A model generated the notes under the pieces. It was not told the origin of the DNA. It was given only the letters and a program-made list of their open reading frames with translations, and made no database searches. A stretch of 64,000 nt of DNA. Source: Microplitis mediator (lineage: Eukaryota; Arthropoda; Insecta; Hymenoptera; Braconidae). The stretch is taken from contig NC_079974.1 in NCBI RefSeq assembly GCF_029852145.1, positions 15,189,582-15,253,581 on the forward strand. Reading direction: 5' to 3'. This document shows positions 50,701 to 63,657 of the stretch, in pieces. Numbering within the stretch: position 1 is the stretch's first letter; each line of letters opens with the position of its first letter. Position numbers and translations under genes: made by a program.

Positions 50701-52422
50701 CAAGTTGAAAAATTTCAAACAAAACTACAGTTCAAAAAAAAAATTCGTAAACAATTTAAAGTATAAAAAAAAAAAAAAAATTAATAAAAATCGTATATTA
50801 CATTAAGAGTAATGAAAGAGTATAAACATAAACAGGAGAGTAGTTCAATCAATTCCAAGAAAGTGCAATGTGTGTCTAGGCCAGCACGCCTTTAGCGCAG
50901 CTTTGACATATTACAGCTTAACAACCGTGCGGGTGAACGTGTGAGAGCAATAAAAACTGATATATAATGATACATAAATACGTAAACGCGTGTACATATA
51001 TTCAATACCAATAAAAACAAGAAAGATAAAAATGGATACATTAAACCGAGGATAATCACAAAGACGATCGACGAGATACGCGACCTTATCCTAGTAAAAA
51101 TTTTTACTTCGAATCTTTTTATAAAGTTTTTTTTATCTCATTCACCTTTTTAACCTCTCGTATTTATTCATTTATCCAAATTTTCACAATACTTCTCTTC
51201 AATTACTGAAATATTAATTAAACAATTCCAAAATTAATTTCAAATTTATATGATCCTATTTGTCTTCTTCGACATCAGACTATATATATAAATATATATG
51301 TATATATATAATTATCTGTTTTTCTCTCGGTACGTTGTTATTGTCGTTCGTTATTTTCGGGCCGTGCAGTTTTGTTTCTCTCTACTAACTGGCAAGTTGG
51401 AGTATTCTAGCATTGGCAGTTCGCCAAATGGGATAAGTTTGGTATATCTGCACGGCTTCACGTCGTTGATACATCCTGTACTTTTTTTTCTTATCTTTGT
51501 GCAAAAATAAATTAATAAAATAGAAAAATTTTCACAAATAATCGATACCCCTTTATTTATGTGTTCGATTCGATATAATGAAAGTTTTTGATCATTTGAT
51601 TCAACTATATCTATAGTTTAGAGGCTCTCAAGGTCAGCTTGACAGGCGAAGCCATTAAAAATCCATCAACAGAGATGGAAATATAGCGATTAATCTGATG
51701 ATCCGTTTCCCTTATATTTAGAAGGGTTCTCTTGCTGTTTTCTACTGTTACTTGTGTTTATATTTATTCACGGCCACTTAACCTTTGTTAGTTTATTTAT
51801 AATATATATATAGATATATTACCTTAGTTATTATTGTGTATCAAAAGACAAGGACTCATCATATCCTGGAAAGATTCTCACAGGATTGCCAAGGTTGGAT
51901 GCATGTGGAACAAGACCTCGAGTAGCCCATTAGCAACAAAGAAATTTTACCTCGAGAATAATTTCTAGTTTTTTTTTTTAATATACTTCTAATCTATCTT
52001 ATTGTCTGTATTACATTTATTTATTTTTTTTACTATTTCATTGTAAAGAAAAATTAACCTCAGGTTTTATGATCAAATATTAAGTTACATAGTAAATTCA
52101 TTTAACTGTTTTATGTTTGAAAAATGATAATTAGTATCGTGATGTAACTTTTCTTGTTGCTAAATAATTATTTAACATGAAATTAATCTAGCAATTGATA
52201 ATTTTGAAATTTCAATTTAAATTCAAATCCAAATAAAAGCTGATTTTATTTCATTTGAAAAGTTCCTATTAAATAATTGAAATAAAACTTTTGATAACTA
52301 ATGTTAGATTTGAAAACTGTTTCGTGAACAATTTTTAGTGGCCCAAAATGTTTCATTATTTTTTTTTCGCTCTTTCAAAGAATTTTCAAGAAAAATTTCA
52401 GATTTATTTTTCACTTCTTCTA
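50701..52422. other. No recognised gene; GC-richer 50830-51480 and 51590-51960
   Basis: These patches contain phrases such as 'gtctaggccagcacgccttt' and 'ggttggatgcatgtggaaca' but no supported frame. The open frame 51298-51510 starts in TA repeats. Candidate regulatory DNA. Confidence 0.4.
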
Positions 52423-53921
52423 CACTGTAAAAAATAAGGTACTGACATCAAACTCCCTAAGAGTTTGACAAATTTCATCTTCAGTGAAACCAAATTCGTT
52501 TGAACCAACGAAAACTAGTTTGTCTCAAGAAAATCATTTTTATTGAATGAAAATCTCTACTCGATTATGAGAAATTGCTTAAGCGTTTATGTTAAAAGTT
52601 TTCAAGTTTGACCGTAATTAAAGTAAAATTTGATTGAATAGTAAAATATATTTTAATTAAATTTTGGATGTACTTGATTTAAAAATAAAAACTTGTTAAC
52701 GCAAACTCTTCAATTTTTAGAAATTTAACTGAAACTCTTGAAACGTTTAATTTGACAACTTCACTTGTTTCAATGAAACAAAAGTAGTTTCCCATAATAC
52801 CGAACGTGTCGTGTCAACCGACAAGTTTCTTGGGGAGAGAATCCGACGAGGTTGTTGGAGTAATTTGACGCACTTACATGAAAACTGAAAAATATTCGAC
52901 AAGAATATAAATGTATTCGTTACAAAATATTGAATTATATTTGACTGAAAGTCTTTATATTATCGATTAAATAGAAAAATTTATTTATAAAAAGAGTCAC
53001 ATATTTATCTCGTTTAGATCAATGTATAAGCAATTGACTGTATATATCCATTCAATATGAAAACAAAGTACTAGAAGCACAACTAAACTAAAAATTTCCT
53101 ACAGGTTCCGTAGCGTAGCGGTAAAGCGTCTGACTCTCATATGTAGGGTACTGGGTTTGAATCCTCCGGATACCAATTCTACGATTATTTAATTTTTCAC
53201 TAAAAACTGAGTGTGTCAGAATTATTTGTAAAGTGTTAATATAAATAATGTAATCATAATAATAATAATAATTATATAATGTAATTGTCCCAATACTTGA
53301 TAAAAAAAAAAAAAAATAAATAAATAATAATAACAAAAGTAAAATCAAAAATAAAAAAAATGCAAAAAAAAAAATTTTTTTTAATTAATTATTGATGAAA
53401 TAATTAAAGGCAATATTCACTTGGTTCAGATTACTTTTTTTTTTGGATCAATGCAATACAGCAATTTGAAATAATTCGATTTTTTATTGAATCAATTGCA
53501 AGGAGAGTTTCTACGGACCTAAAAAAATATTATTTTTAACACTAAAATTCATTTGCTTTAATAAAATTATGACTTAACTGAAAATTCTTCATACCTTCAA
53601 TGACCTTACAAATTACTTTGAGTGAAATTTTTGATTATTTTATGTAAAACGAAAATCATTATTGTATCAACAGCATTCATGACTTGAACTAATTCCTATT
53701 TTTCTTTAAATGAAAAAAGCTATTGAGTTATATCGAATACTATAGAGTTAGTTCAAACGATTAGGGACCTTGCCTCAAGAAACTCTCAGTTGGAGCAAAA
53801 TATACTGTCAAACGTAGAGGGCGGTAGACTCAATCGCTTGACGCGCTTGACTGTATCCAAACGCACGGAGTACTTGAGCCAAACGAATCTGGTTTGACGT
53901 CAGGAATCTTTTTTTACAGTG
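52423..53921. mobile_element. 1.5-kb CACTG element with TA flanks, containing a SINE
   Basis: It starts CACTGTAAAAAATAAGGTAC and its right end inverted reads CACTGTAAAAAAAGATTCCT. Both continue into 'ctgac-n-tcaaac'. TA lies at 52421-52422 and 53922-53923. The interior has no transposase frame. A tRNA-derived SINE sits at 53104-53339. Confidence 0.8.
53104..53339 (+). mobile_element. tRNA-derived SINE
   Basis: A tRNA-like head at 53104-53175 has a pol III box A match, TAGCGTAGCGG (53111-53121), and a box B-like GGTTTGAATCC (53154-53164). The acceptor ends (GGTTCCG and CGGATACC) pair only with one bulged base, and the anticodon and T stems are poor, so it is not a working tRNA gene. A unique body of about 125 bp follows, ending 'ccaatacttgat' and then an A-rich tail (53302-53339). 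It would be moved by a LINE in trans. Confidence 0.8.
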
Positions 53922-53973
53922 TATTCTTCTTTTTTAAGATAATGATGATTATTTCACTCTTTTTTTTTTCTAA

Positions 53974-54105
53974 ACAGAAAAAGGATTTCGTGGCACAAGA
54001 AATTTTTTCTCACCTCAAGAAAATTTTGATTTTCAATTTATAATTCAAAAATTTTCTTGGGATAAATAAAAATTTTTTACGTTAAGTAATCCTTTTTTCC
54101 GTGTT
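53974..54105. mobile_element. Probable CACGG-type MITE
   Basis: The left end 'aaacagaaaaaggattt' and the right end 'aatccttttttccgtgttt' are inverted relatives, with 'caagaaaattttga' and 'caaaaattttcttg' inside. It adjoins a GGAGTGAATTC element. Confidence 0.55.
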
Positions 54106-54376
54106 TTATTTCAATCAGAATTGACTCCGTCGCTCAGAGTTTGGGAGTTTTTACAAAAAATTTTTCCGCATACAGAGTAAATAGGGAGTTTGTCTTTTCA
54201 TTGGAGTGATTCGGATCATATTTAAATCCTTATTCACTCCGATTCGGAGTTTTAACATTAAAATAAACTCCGCTTCAGAGTAAATTTCACTCTGAAGGAA
54301 TTAAATAAATAAACAGTCATCCGCTCCGCATTCACTCCTAATTTAACCCACGTTTACTTCCCAATTTTTATTGTAT
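54106..54376. mobile_element. GGAGTGAATTC-family element, left end lost
   Basis: It contains 'gagtaaatagggagtttgtc' with a single TA at 54182-54183, the empty form of the site filled at 12534-13177. The right end reads 'acttcccaatttttattgta'. Confidence 0.7.
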
Positions 54377-54377
54377 A

Positions 54378-54514
54378 CACAGAAAAAAATAAATTCTCGA
54401 TCAAAAGTAAATATTCTGATTCAAGAAAATTTTTTTGAAAACCTCAATTTTTTCAAATAAAGTAAAAATCTTCTCTGACCAATCAAATTATCGTAACTTA
54501 TTTTTTTTTCTGTG
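54378..54514. mobile_element. CACAG-type MITE with TA flanks
   Basis: It starts CACAGAAAAAAATAAATTCT and ends 'taacttatttttttttctgt' plus G, between TA dinucleotides. 137 bp. Confidence 0.68.
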
Positions 54515-55844
54515 TATTTAAAAATATGATAAATATCGCAAACATAATTTTGATTATTAAAAATTCGCTTAACAAAAATTTTTTAAAAAATTATCAGTCA
54601 ATGCAGCCGTAGTTGTGTTGTTTCAGCTCACATATAACAAGTTTTTTAATCAGTAATATATTTTGTGAAAATAAAGTGCAGCATAATTTGATCTGCATGC
54701 TGTTTAAAGCCCATTTTGTATACATAAAGAAGCACGTGTGCTGGTAGTATGTCTTGCGGCCACCTGCGACGGATCGTTGTCATGAAACCTAAACGTCTTT
54801 CGTCACTACACCTTATACACTATACTTCTTTATACTTAAATATACTCAATGCTACACAGTAAAACAATCCTCTTGCCGTTAAAAAAATCCGCTTGCCTTT
54901 ATTCGACCCAAGCCATTAAATATCCTATCGTATCAATACCCAACACTTAACATGTGTACTTAACTTATATATACTTACTTGGTAATAATAACTTTAAAAG
55001 CAAAGTAAAAAGAAAAGAAAAAAAATATCATTTGTCTTCTCTACTCCTGCAATACCAATACCAACTCAACAACAAATGTTAAAGCCATTCGAATTCCAAA
55101 AGTGAACGCATGTTAACTCTCCTCCGCTTGCGTACGTCTGAAAACGGAGAATTGGTGTCAACCGGAGACACCAAACAATTTATTTCCTTCTTTTTGGCTC
55201 GAGTTTAAAAGCCAAATGAAAACAGAACAAAGGATTTACTTTTTTATTTTTTATATTTTTACATAAAAAATATTTTTTTATTTCTTTCATTACAAATTAC
55301 CGGAAAGGTGGAGTTTTTTAAATTCATAATCTTCTTTTTTGTTCCTTTAAATAAAAATTTATTAATAGCTAAAAATAATTTTTATATTTTCTAGAATTAA
55401 AATATTTTTTGTCCTACTAAATTTATTTTTGTATACTTCCCCCAATGTTATGATTCTCCATACAATATGTTAGCGGTCTCATATATAACATAATACATAT
55501 AGATATTCGTTTAAAAATGGATGCCCCATGAACTTGAATTTTGAAAATTAGAAAATTTTGTATGATAAAATATTGCAATCAGAGATCTACTTTCATAATT
55601 TTTAGAAAATTTAATATTCGACAAAATTTTTATTTTCGAAAAAAGTAATAATTTAGTCGATAACAGCAATAGGCAGAATAACTTCTTGAGTATTCAAGAT
55701 ACAGCTTTTTTATATGGAAAACTTTTATAAGCTACAAAACGACTGCAAGCGCGGAATTATATTTTCGGCAACGGCTGAGTGGTCAGAATTGAAAGCCAAA
55801 AACAAAAAGTGACCAAGGCTAAAATTTTGAAAAATTTATACGCT
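54515..55844. other. No recognised gene; GC-richer 54700-55190
   Basis: The island includes 'cttgcggccacctgcgacgg' and 'cggagaattggtgtcaaccg'. No supported frame. Confidence 0.4.
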
Positions 55845-56045
55845 GATAAATCAGAAGTTAGCCGATGTTTAATAATTTTTGGATTTTTTTCAAAACGATA
55901 AATTACAAAAAAAAAAATTTGAAAAATTGCACTCATAGTATTTTTAATTTTCTACAAGTGCATATTTTCAGTTTTTTACAAATTTTTTTTGTAATTGATT
56001 TGTTGAAAAAAAAAAATCCCAAAATTGTCAATTATTTGTTGTGTA
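55845..56045 (+). mobile_element. TGAAGTTAGC-family element, right end diverged
   Basis: The left end 'cagaagttagccgatgttta' and core 'ttttctacaagtgcatattt' identify it. The right end drifts after 'cccaaaattgtcaatta'. The open frame 55865-56059 lies inside and is chance. Confidence 0.65.
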
Positions 56046-58432
56046 ATAATCAATTTTGATGTAAGCTTTGAAAAAAAAAGAAGAAATTTTGGTTGTAACA
56101 AGGGCACTTCAATAATATAAACATATATTTATGTATATATATAGATATATAGATAGATGCAATGGTACAGAGTAAAAGTATTATAAAGTGATGTGAAGAC
56201 TGAAGAGAAGAGATAAAGAAGAAACTAAACCGGTTGTTTGGTTGGGCACACGCGTGTGCTCATATGCTTTTGCGCCTTATATTTCTCGACTCCCAGTTTA
56301 GTACTATAGAACATATAACGAGGATGGTTGTACCCATATCACACACATGAAAGAAGATGAGTTGAGAGAACTGGCCTACACAACACGCCAGAGATGTAAA
56401 GAGCCGGTGGTGTTTGGCAATCTTCCAAAAATTTTCCTCCGCTCTATTCCATCCTTTTGGAACAAACACCCGTGCAAATACGCGTTCTCTTTTCTCAGCT
56501 TCTGCTTCACCTGGCCCACAAAAAGTCTAAAAAAATATTAAAGCTAAAAAAATAAAACCAACCAACAGCGAAAAAAGACGATTTGACACCAAAACAAATT
56601 TAACACAGTCCAGATAGAAAGTGATTGACATTACAAGGTTCCATCTTTTCTCATCTTTGCTTCATTGATTGTTTATTATTTATTGTTTATTCTATTACCC
56701 AATATATAAATTTCATTATGTTTATATAAATACGAATATATGTAAAAAAAAACTGGCACTTGGCATTTCACCTCCAACTCTTTAACCGAGAAGTTTCTAT
56801 GAAAACCTTGACGTTTATTTTTCCACATTGATTGATGAGGACATACATTAATACATAATGAATTAATGCTGTTTTCAAAAGAATCCGGAATTCAATTACA
56901 TATTAAACAATTATTTTTTTTTTATTTGGATAATTAGCTCGTTAAATTTATTGCGAATTACTCGAGTAGAAAACATAGATTTTAAAAATAATATTTTGTC
57001 TTTGTTTATAAGCTATTTGTTAAATGTGTAAACTACACAAAGCGCGCACGTGCAAATGCTAAAAATAATTAAAGGTTAGTAAAGTAAGGAAAAAAAACTA
57101 TAAATTAAAGTTTAGATTATAATCTGTATTAAAATAAACAAAAATAATTTTTATTTTATTTAAATAAAGTCCGACATTTTTATTCGACCCGCGGTCATTA
57201 ATAAATATATCATTTTAATTTAATATTTGATATTACGTAAATTTTTAATGACTTATATAATTAAGTGACGAAAATAAATGTTAATTAAATAAAAATGATA
57301 ATTATATTTTTTAAATTTTTAATTGGGGAATCTGGTCCAGTTACGACACTGAGTCGAAATGCAACCGATATAAAAAATTTTATATCGGTTCAATATTATT
57401 AGTTTCTTGGACTGCAAGCTAACGGGAAATTTTTAGCAGCTCAGAAAATAAAAAATGTCTTTTATTAGAAATTGAAATTTCACACGAAAAAAAAACAAAG
57501 GAAATTATTTTCATATACTAACGCGACATTGAATAGAAAACTGTATTTGAAAAAAATTTCTAGATATTTCATTTTCAATTGACAATTTTCCTAAATGGGA
57601 CTCTCAGTAATAAATTTTACAGTTTGAAATTTACTTTTCATTCAGAAATTCAGTTAAATCCTGAAATTATTATTGAAAATTGTAATTTTTCCAGTTTTTC
57701 GTTCGAAGCGCGACGTAATTTTTCTTCATTTCCTATTTTCTAAAGTGGTCAGCTTGCCCCGCTGCTCAAATACTAAAAACGAATGTTTTTCAAAAAAAAA
57801 ATTTTTTTCTCTGAATTCATATCTCAGTTTGCTTCAATACCTAATTTTGATTGACCCGACCTGCCCAACTAAACTTAAATCACAATATATTTCGAATTTC
57901 ATGATATTATCGTTATATAATAAATCTATTATATAATAATATTAAGGCATAATAATTTAAAAATTATACATAATTTGAAAATGTCCGTCAATGTATGTAA
58001 GAAGAAAAGTGGATGACATGTAACCAAGTCACGTTTATATCTTTACCAAACCCTGTATACTATAAGCGAAGGACAAGTTTCATTCCATCCCGTTTACTTC
58101 GTAATATTTTTTTTTTTTTTTATATTAAACTACAAGAGACACTAAAGGACCACAATCAAGTCCGTCACAATTTTACCTTTCGTATTTCGCGGTCGTTTAA
58201 ATACACAAGTCCAGCAGGCAACCATTCCGGATACCATAATAAATACAAACAACTATAACTACAGTATGTACATACAACTACGGTCATTACTATGTACAAT
58301 ACCAAAAGGGTAAAAGCCTTTTAGGTATTTCCCGTTGTTCGTAACACGTTTCATGCATCACGTTTTCTTTCGTAAATTTTAAAAATTAATTTTTCACCAC
58401 AACGCATTAAATAAAATTATCTCAAACTTAAC
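56046..58432. other. No recognised gene
   Basis: Open frames on both strands at 56260-56541 overlap in a GC-richer patch. Neither has a domain or splice partner. A perfect palindrome around 57359-57389 ('aaccgatataaaa' with its complement) could form a small hairpin. Frames at 57673-57936 and 58013-58258 are AT-driven. Confidence 0.4.
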
Positions 58433-58525
58433 AGACAATTAGCGATTTTACAATTTTTTTTTTCAACATATCAATTTCAAAAAAAAAAAAAACTAAAAAT
58501 ATACACACGCAGAAAATTTTGACTG
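58433..58525 (-). mobile_element. Fragment of a TGAAGTTAGC element
   Basis: It shows 'gacaattagcgatttta', a poly-A tract and 'acacgcagaaaatttt' in family order, and is truncated. It is the first of three adjoining family pieces. Confidence 0.5.
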
Positions 58526-58539
58526 CATGAACTATCGGA

Positions 58540-59117
58540 TGATCCTAAAGCTAGCCGACGTCTAATAAGTTTTGAATGATTTTTTAAAACGATAAATTTA
58601 AAAAGAAAATATTTGGAAAAATTGCACCTACAGTTTTTTGAATTTTCTAAATGTGCATATTTTTTTTTTATTAATTGATTTTTTTTAAAAAATCCGAAAA
58701 TTCCCTGATTAAACAACTGAATTCGATCGAATTAAACAGAATTGAATTTTTAATTCTATATAATTCAGATGAATTCTGTTAATTCGGTACCTAACTTGAA
58801 AAAGAATTCTGTCTAATTCGGCAGGAAAACCAGAATTTATCCAAATTGAAAAGAATCTAAATAATTCTATTCTGTTTAATTTGAAAATAATCCTCGAATT
58901 TCTGGTTCTGACTCTGAATTAAACCGAATTGAATCTAATTAAAAAATTTTAAATCGGTTTTATTCTGTTTAATTCGAAAACAATTCTTGAATTCTTTTAA
59001 ATTCTGTCTTACCGAATTTAACAGAATATAACAGAATTGAGCAGAATTAAAATTTTTAATTCGGTCGAATTCAGTTGTTTAATCAGGGTTGTTGACTGTC
59101 TGTCAATTTCAGAATCA
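58540..59117 (+). mobile_element. TGAAGTTAGC element split by a nested hairpin element
   Basis: The left end 'tgatcctaaagctagccgac' and the right end 'ctgtcaatttcagaatca' are separated by the insertion at 58703-59088. Without it the sequence reads 'gaaaattgttgactgtct', close to intact copies. Confidence 0.75.
58703..59088. mobile_element. Nested 386-bp hairpin element of GAATT units
   Basis: It begins CCCTGATTAAACAACTGAAT and ends with the reverse complement 'attcagttgtttaatcaggg'. The interior is mostly 'aattctg' and 'cagaatt' words in opposite order, so nearly the whole element folds back. Flanking TT on both sides is single in the reconstructed host. Confidence 0.85.
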
Positions 59118-59297
59118 TAAGTTAGCGGACAACAACTTGCAGATTTTTTTTTCAACAAGTGAACTACGAAAAAAAAAAAAAAATTAAAAATATGCACATG
59201 CAGAAAATTTAAAAAACTAAAGGTGCAATTTTTTTATGATTAGCCGTTTTTAAAAAAATCTAAACATTATTAGACGTCGGCTCACGTCAGTATTATT
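59112..59297 (-). mobile_element. TGAAGTTAGC-family element, inverted neighbour
   Basis: It begins 'aatcataagttagcggacaa' and ends 'attagacgtcggctcacgtc'. Back to back with the copy at 58540-59117. Confidence 0.7.
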
Positions 59298-62200
59298 AAA
59301 TAAAATTTCTTACTCATTATATTATTATTTAAATATTCACTTGTCATTAAAATAATATAATATTATATATAATTTTTTTTCTGCATACATATTTATTAAA
59401 TCTTTAATTCTTTGTTATTATTCTTTGTTGAGCTGACAATGCACCAATACCATGAGTGCGGGTATCATTGGCGCGTGTTAACTACGCAGCAAGTTAATCT
59501 CAGTGATAAGAAAATCTAGAGTGAGCATAATAGCAAAGAAAGGAACAAAAAGAATTAAAATTTAAAAATACAAGTAATGAAAGAATAAAAAGAGATAAAG
59601 GAAAAAAGTTTATGAAACTTAGTATGTATTTTAAACAAAGAGATCTTAACACGTGGTAGCTGGTTAGGTCAACTGCAAGTAAAACATTTAAATAAAGGGA
59701 GAAGAGTGATGAGAAAAGCGTTGAGATAAAAAGAGTATAAATTAACAGGAGTATAAGCGTGCGTGAAATACGTCGGGTAATCCCGGATGGTGCTTAAATT
59801 CTTATTCTTTTTTTTTCACCCTCTCTTTCTGCATTCTTCTTTTTTTAATACATATGTGTAGTATGTGATACTATATCCCAAAAGTTATCGGATTGAGAGA
59901 GACACTCGGTACAGGAAATAATTTATGTGTATTGTCGTAATGCCATTAATATGTGTGAGCTAGCGCAGGCGCGTGCAATAAAATATTTAAATATTCCTTT
60001 TTAATTCTATAAGTTTCGTTGAGTTGCTTTAAAGCTTCTTATTAATTTCATTTGATAATAAAAGAATTGTTGAAGGTTTTAAAATCTAAGTATAAAAATC
60101 AATTTATTAGAAAAAAATCTGAAAAAAAAGTATTCACTTTCCAATAAATTTTTCGGTAATCTCGGTCGTATAATATCAGCTTACAATTTCGTAGAGAACC
60201 TGCTTAAGAGTGAGCTGGTGAATTTTATTACCATAATTAGGCCCTTAGTTCGCTGTAAGAAAAAAATTTCAGACTTAAGTCTGAAAAAAAATTTTCGGAC
60301 GAATTTTTCTAAAAATTTCGACTTTTGACCCATGAAATTTTATAGAAAATTGCAAATATATGACTGGAAAAATCTTTTAGATTGTAAAAAAAATAGTAAA
60401 TAGAAAAAATTATTTGGTTTCCTATTTCGTAAAAAATTTCAAAAATACTAGCGAACTTTTGAAATTTAAATTAAGCGCTCTACTTTCAAGAGATTTTTTT
60501 TTATGCGCTAAATCATTTTGAAAAAAAGATATTATATAGCCTAGTATATATATATAAATTTAATAATTTCATATTAAATAAATTTTTTTTGTGGTAAAAA
60601 TAAATATAGTGCGCAATTAAACGCTCAGAGTGTACGCAGTAATAAAACTGGGTAAAATGTGAGAAGTGTGTAGTAAGACAAAATGAGAATTAAATATATA
60701 TATAGATATATATTGTATGTAATATGTAGAGTAGTGAGCCAGATGTTTAGCTGAGACAACAAGACAGACATTTCTCCTGTTAATTTTATTTTCTCTATCT
60801 TGCACACGTGTGGTGAATAAATGACACTCTACAATATATGTTATTATTAATATGGAGTATATAGAATATATGGCATATGTATGTTATTGTATAGAACAGA
60901 GAATGCCGAGTGTGAGTTTTGACTCGGCTTTAAAATGAGAAGTTAAAAAAAAAAAAGTTTTTTACTGAGGTAGAGATGATTAATATAATGCTGCAAAGCT
61001 CTTTCGAATAGTTGGGGAGAGATAAAATAAGTTTTGGCTTTAGTGAAAAAATAAAAATTAGGGGACAAGGTGGTCGTTACAATACTGTTGAAACTAAGAA
61101 GCGGTTTTTGCTTGTATTTTACTGTTATTATTTTTATTGAGATTACGATTAAAGATAAACTTGGGAAAAGTTATATTTGAGATCTCCGTCACAGCTTTAC
61201 TTCTCATTTGTGGGAAAGATAATAATAATTGCGACAACGAGAGTCAGGAATGATATATTAAGACAAAAGGGAGTAAGGACAATGAACTTGCGTTTATATT
61301 ACGCCGCAAATTTTTATTATTATTATTTTATTACTCGGATTATAACATCATTTACAAGTTTTAATATCAAAAGTAATTAATCAACAAATATTAATTACTT
61401 TAATTTTAACGTTTAGTGATCAAACTGACTCATAACTCTCCTTATTAGTTGTCAAATTTATTTTAGCTTTTAAAAATTAAATCAATCTTGAAATACAGAT
61501 CAAAATATTTTTTATTACCTCCTCTGGGCTCATAAATTTTTTTTTTTTTAATTAACCGACATTCATAATTTTTTAAAGAGTTTTTTTTTTTTTTCAAAAA
61601 CTGAAATTTCCAGTCTCATAGCTTTTTTTTACAAATTAAATAATTCAAAATCTATTGTAAAAAATATTACAAGAATCCGTCGATCATAAGCTTTAATTTG
61701 ATACCCAATTTTAGTAAAAAAAAAAAAAATTTCACTTGAAATAAATTCCAACACAACCCGGGCCAAAAAAAAAGAATTTAAATTATATTTTTTTTTTCTA
61801 AATCGAAATTAAGTAGGTCAAGTTTTTTTGACCCGCGCAATTAGAAAACAATTTCTTTAAAATTTGAGATTCCCCAGCTTTGAAAAATAATTTATTAAAC
61901 TTTCAATGCCAAACTTCATAATCGGGAGATTCTAAAAAATAAATCAAAAGTAAAAAATGACCGCGCGATTTTACAATCTACTATGGAGCCACAAAAAAAA
62001 ATATTTAACTGAAGTATATTATTGAGTAAGGTACTATGGCTATTATGAATTTGATAATGAAACGGGGCCGAGAACGAGGAAGTAGCAAAGATCTCAAGTG
62101 GTTTCGCATCTCCTTTATTTTTTTCATTTATAAATTTTTTTTATCTTCAACACCGTGCATTCCATGCGTGCCAGAATCCCGTGAGGAATAGGGTCTAGCT

Positions 62201-63180
62201 GACCTTGTTTTTATACTCCCTCTACTCGGCTGGTTTTAAAAATTAAACTCTCTTTCCGAATCAATTTTCAAATCAATATAATTTAATTACATCTCTATTA
62301 TCACTTCCATCCTTTCATCCACCGATCAAATATTTAATCCACGAGAAAATTTCACCTTCACTACCAGTCTAAGTAATCAACATTACAGTTCACCATAAAA
62401 TAATTACTGTTATTACATTTTTTAAATTTTAACAATTAAAGAAATTAGTAACGAGCAATTAAAAAAATTTTCAAAACGTAAAAATAGGGAATAATAAATA
62501 ATTGTAATGATTTAAAAAATTATTTTGGCCTTCAAACTTGAGTCTTAAGTTTCCCGTCGACCATGACAGCCATTTTTGTTTTCAATATCTCAGTGGCTTA
62601 CTCAGCGATCCTAAACAAAGAAGAAATAAAACAAGTTGAGTTAACTTTAGTTAAGTATTTTTATGCCTGTATAGTTAACACACAAAATTAAGTTTACTGT
62701 GGTAATATTACGTAGTATTTGTATGGCAGTAGAATGTAATAAGAAGAAATAATAGAGTCTCGATAACTAAACAAGTTAAAGATTATTGTCGTCTTTATTT
62801 CACTTTCTCAAGCTAAATGCGTATTACACTTACATACAATACATTTATATATACAAACTTTAGTTTACTGCAATATATATGTATACAAATACATAGTATA
62901 GGTATTTTGCTTCAATAAGCACGCACGCAAGTTTTTATCTAATGTAAACTTAGTCGTTCCTTTTGTCGCTATCGATTCCATTTCGCTTTCACAGTTATAT
63001 TATATACTCACTTACATTTACTTGGTCATAAACCCAAGACGTTAAAATTTTAAATCTTTTATTTAACGTTCTTAGATAGAATTAGCCAGATAATTAAACC
63101 AGCTCAAGCGAAACAATTATACATATACTTTTATTTACATTTAACAATAGCTGTCCGGAATATTTGTTCCCAAAAATTTA
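59298..63180. other. Long stretch without a recognised gene
   Basis: AT-rich, with GC-richer parts at 59440-59960 and 62040-62220. Short frames at 60617-60807 (minus) and 61177-61380 (plus) have no coding features. No RNA gene or clear element was recognised. Confidence 0.45.
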
Positions 63181-63263
63181 ACCCGGTTCCTGAGTCAAAA
63201 AATAACTTGATTTTGGAGTAATTTTGAAAAATTGAAAGTAAAGCAAGTCTAGCAAGACAAACC

Positions 63264-63425
63264 CTCTAAAAATGAATTAGTGAAATTCACTGCGAATCAG
63301 TGGTTAGCGAATCACTATTTCTACAGCTATAAGTATATTACTAATTCAACCAGTGATGTACTTTTAGTTGGTTCCCAGTGAATATTCACTAATTTGAAGT
63401 GAATTTCACTGATTCATTTTTAGAG
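63264..63425. mobile_element. Nested CTCTAAAAATGAATTAGTG element
   Basis: The left end CTCTAAAAATGAATTAGTGA is inverted at the right end ('cactgattcatttttagag'). Further 'gaatcactatt' and 'attcactaat' motifs lie inside. 162 bp. Confidence 0.78.
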
Positions 63426-63460
63426 AGAAGGCTAGCCAAGTTTAAGTTCTTTTTTTTAAT

Positions 63461-63629
63461 AAGGTAAAAATTTTTACTACTAGAAGCCGAGTACCCGATC
63501 AGGGAACTGGTATCTAATTACTCCATATTTTTGTATAGATATATTTATTAAAATTTAGTAAATAGATATACAAATACATCAGTGATCGGGTACTATAGTT
63601 ATCTGATCGGGTACTAAGTCTCTTACCTT
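63461..63629. mobile_element. Nested hairpin element with AAGGTAA ends
   Basis: It begins AAGGTAA and ends TTACCTT. Inner inverted words 'gagtacccgatca' and 'tgatcgggtact' and an AT-rich centre complete it. 169 bp. Confidence 0.65.
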
Positions 63630-63657
63630 AAATGAAAAACATATTTTAAGATATCGT

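Larger units (their letters stand above)
63182..63633. mobile_element. Truncated AAGTCAAA-family element with two nested elements
   Basis: It starts 'cccggttcctgagtcaaaaa' and shares 'agcaagtctagcaagacaaa' and 'caagtttaagttc' with 49915-50390. That copy lacks the insertions found here at 63264-63425 and 63461-63629. Confidence 0.68.

Noticed and set aside
53104..53177. A tRNA gene
   Set aside because: Box A and a near box B are present, but the acceptor stem needs a bulge, the anticodon and T stems pair poorly, and a body plus A-tail follow. It is a SINE head.
56260..56541. Overlapping frames on both strands
   Set aside because: Mutually antisense, no domain; one strand's openness follows from the other's composition.
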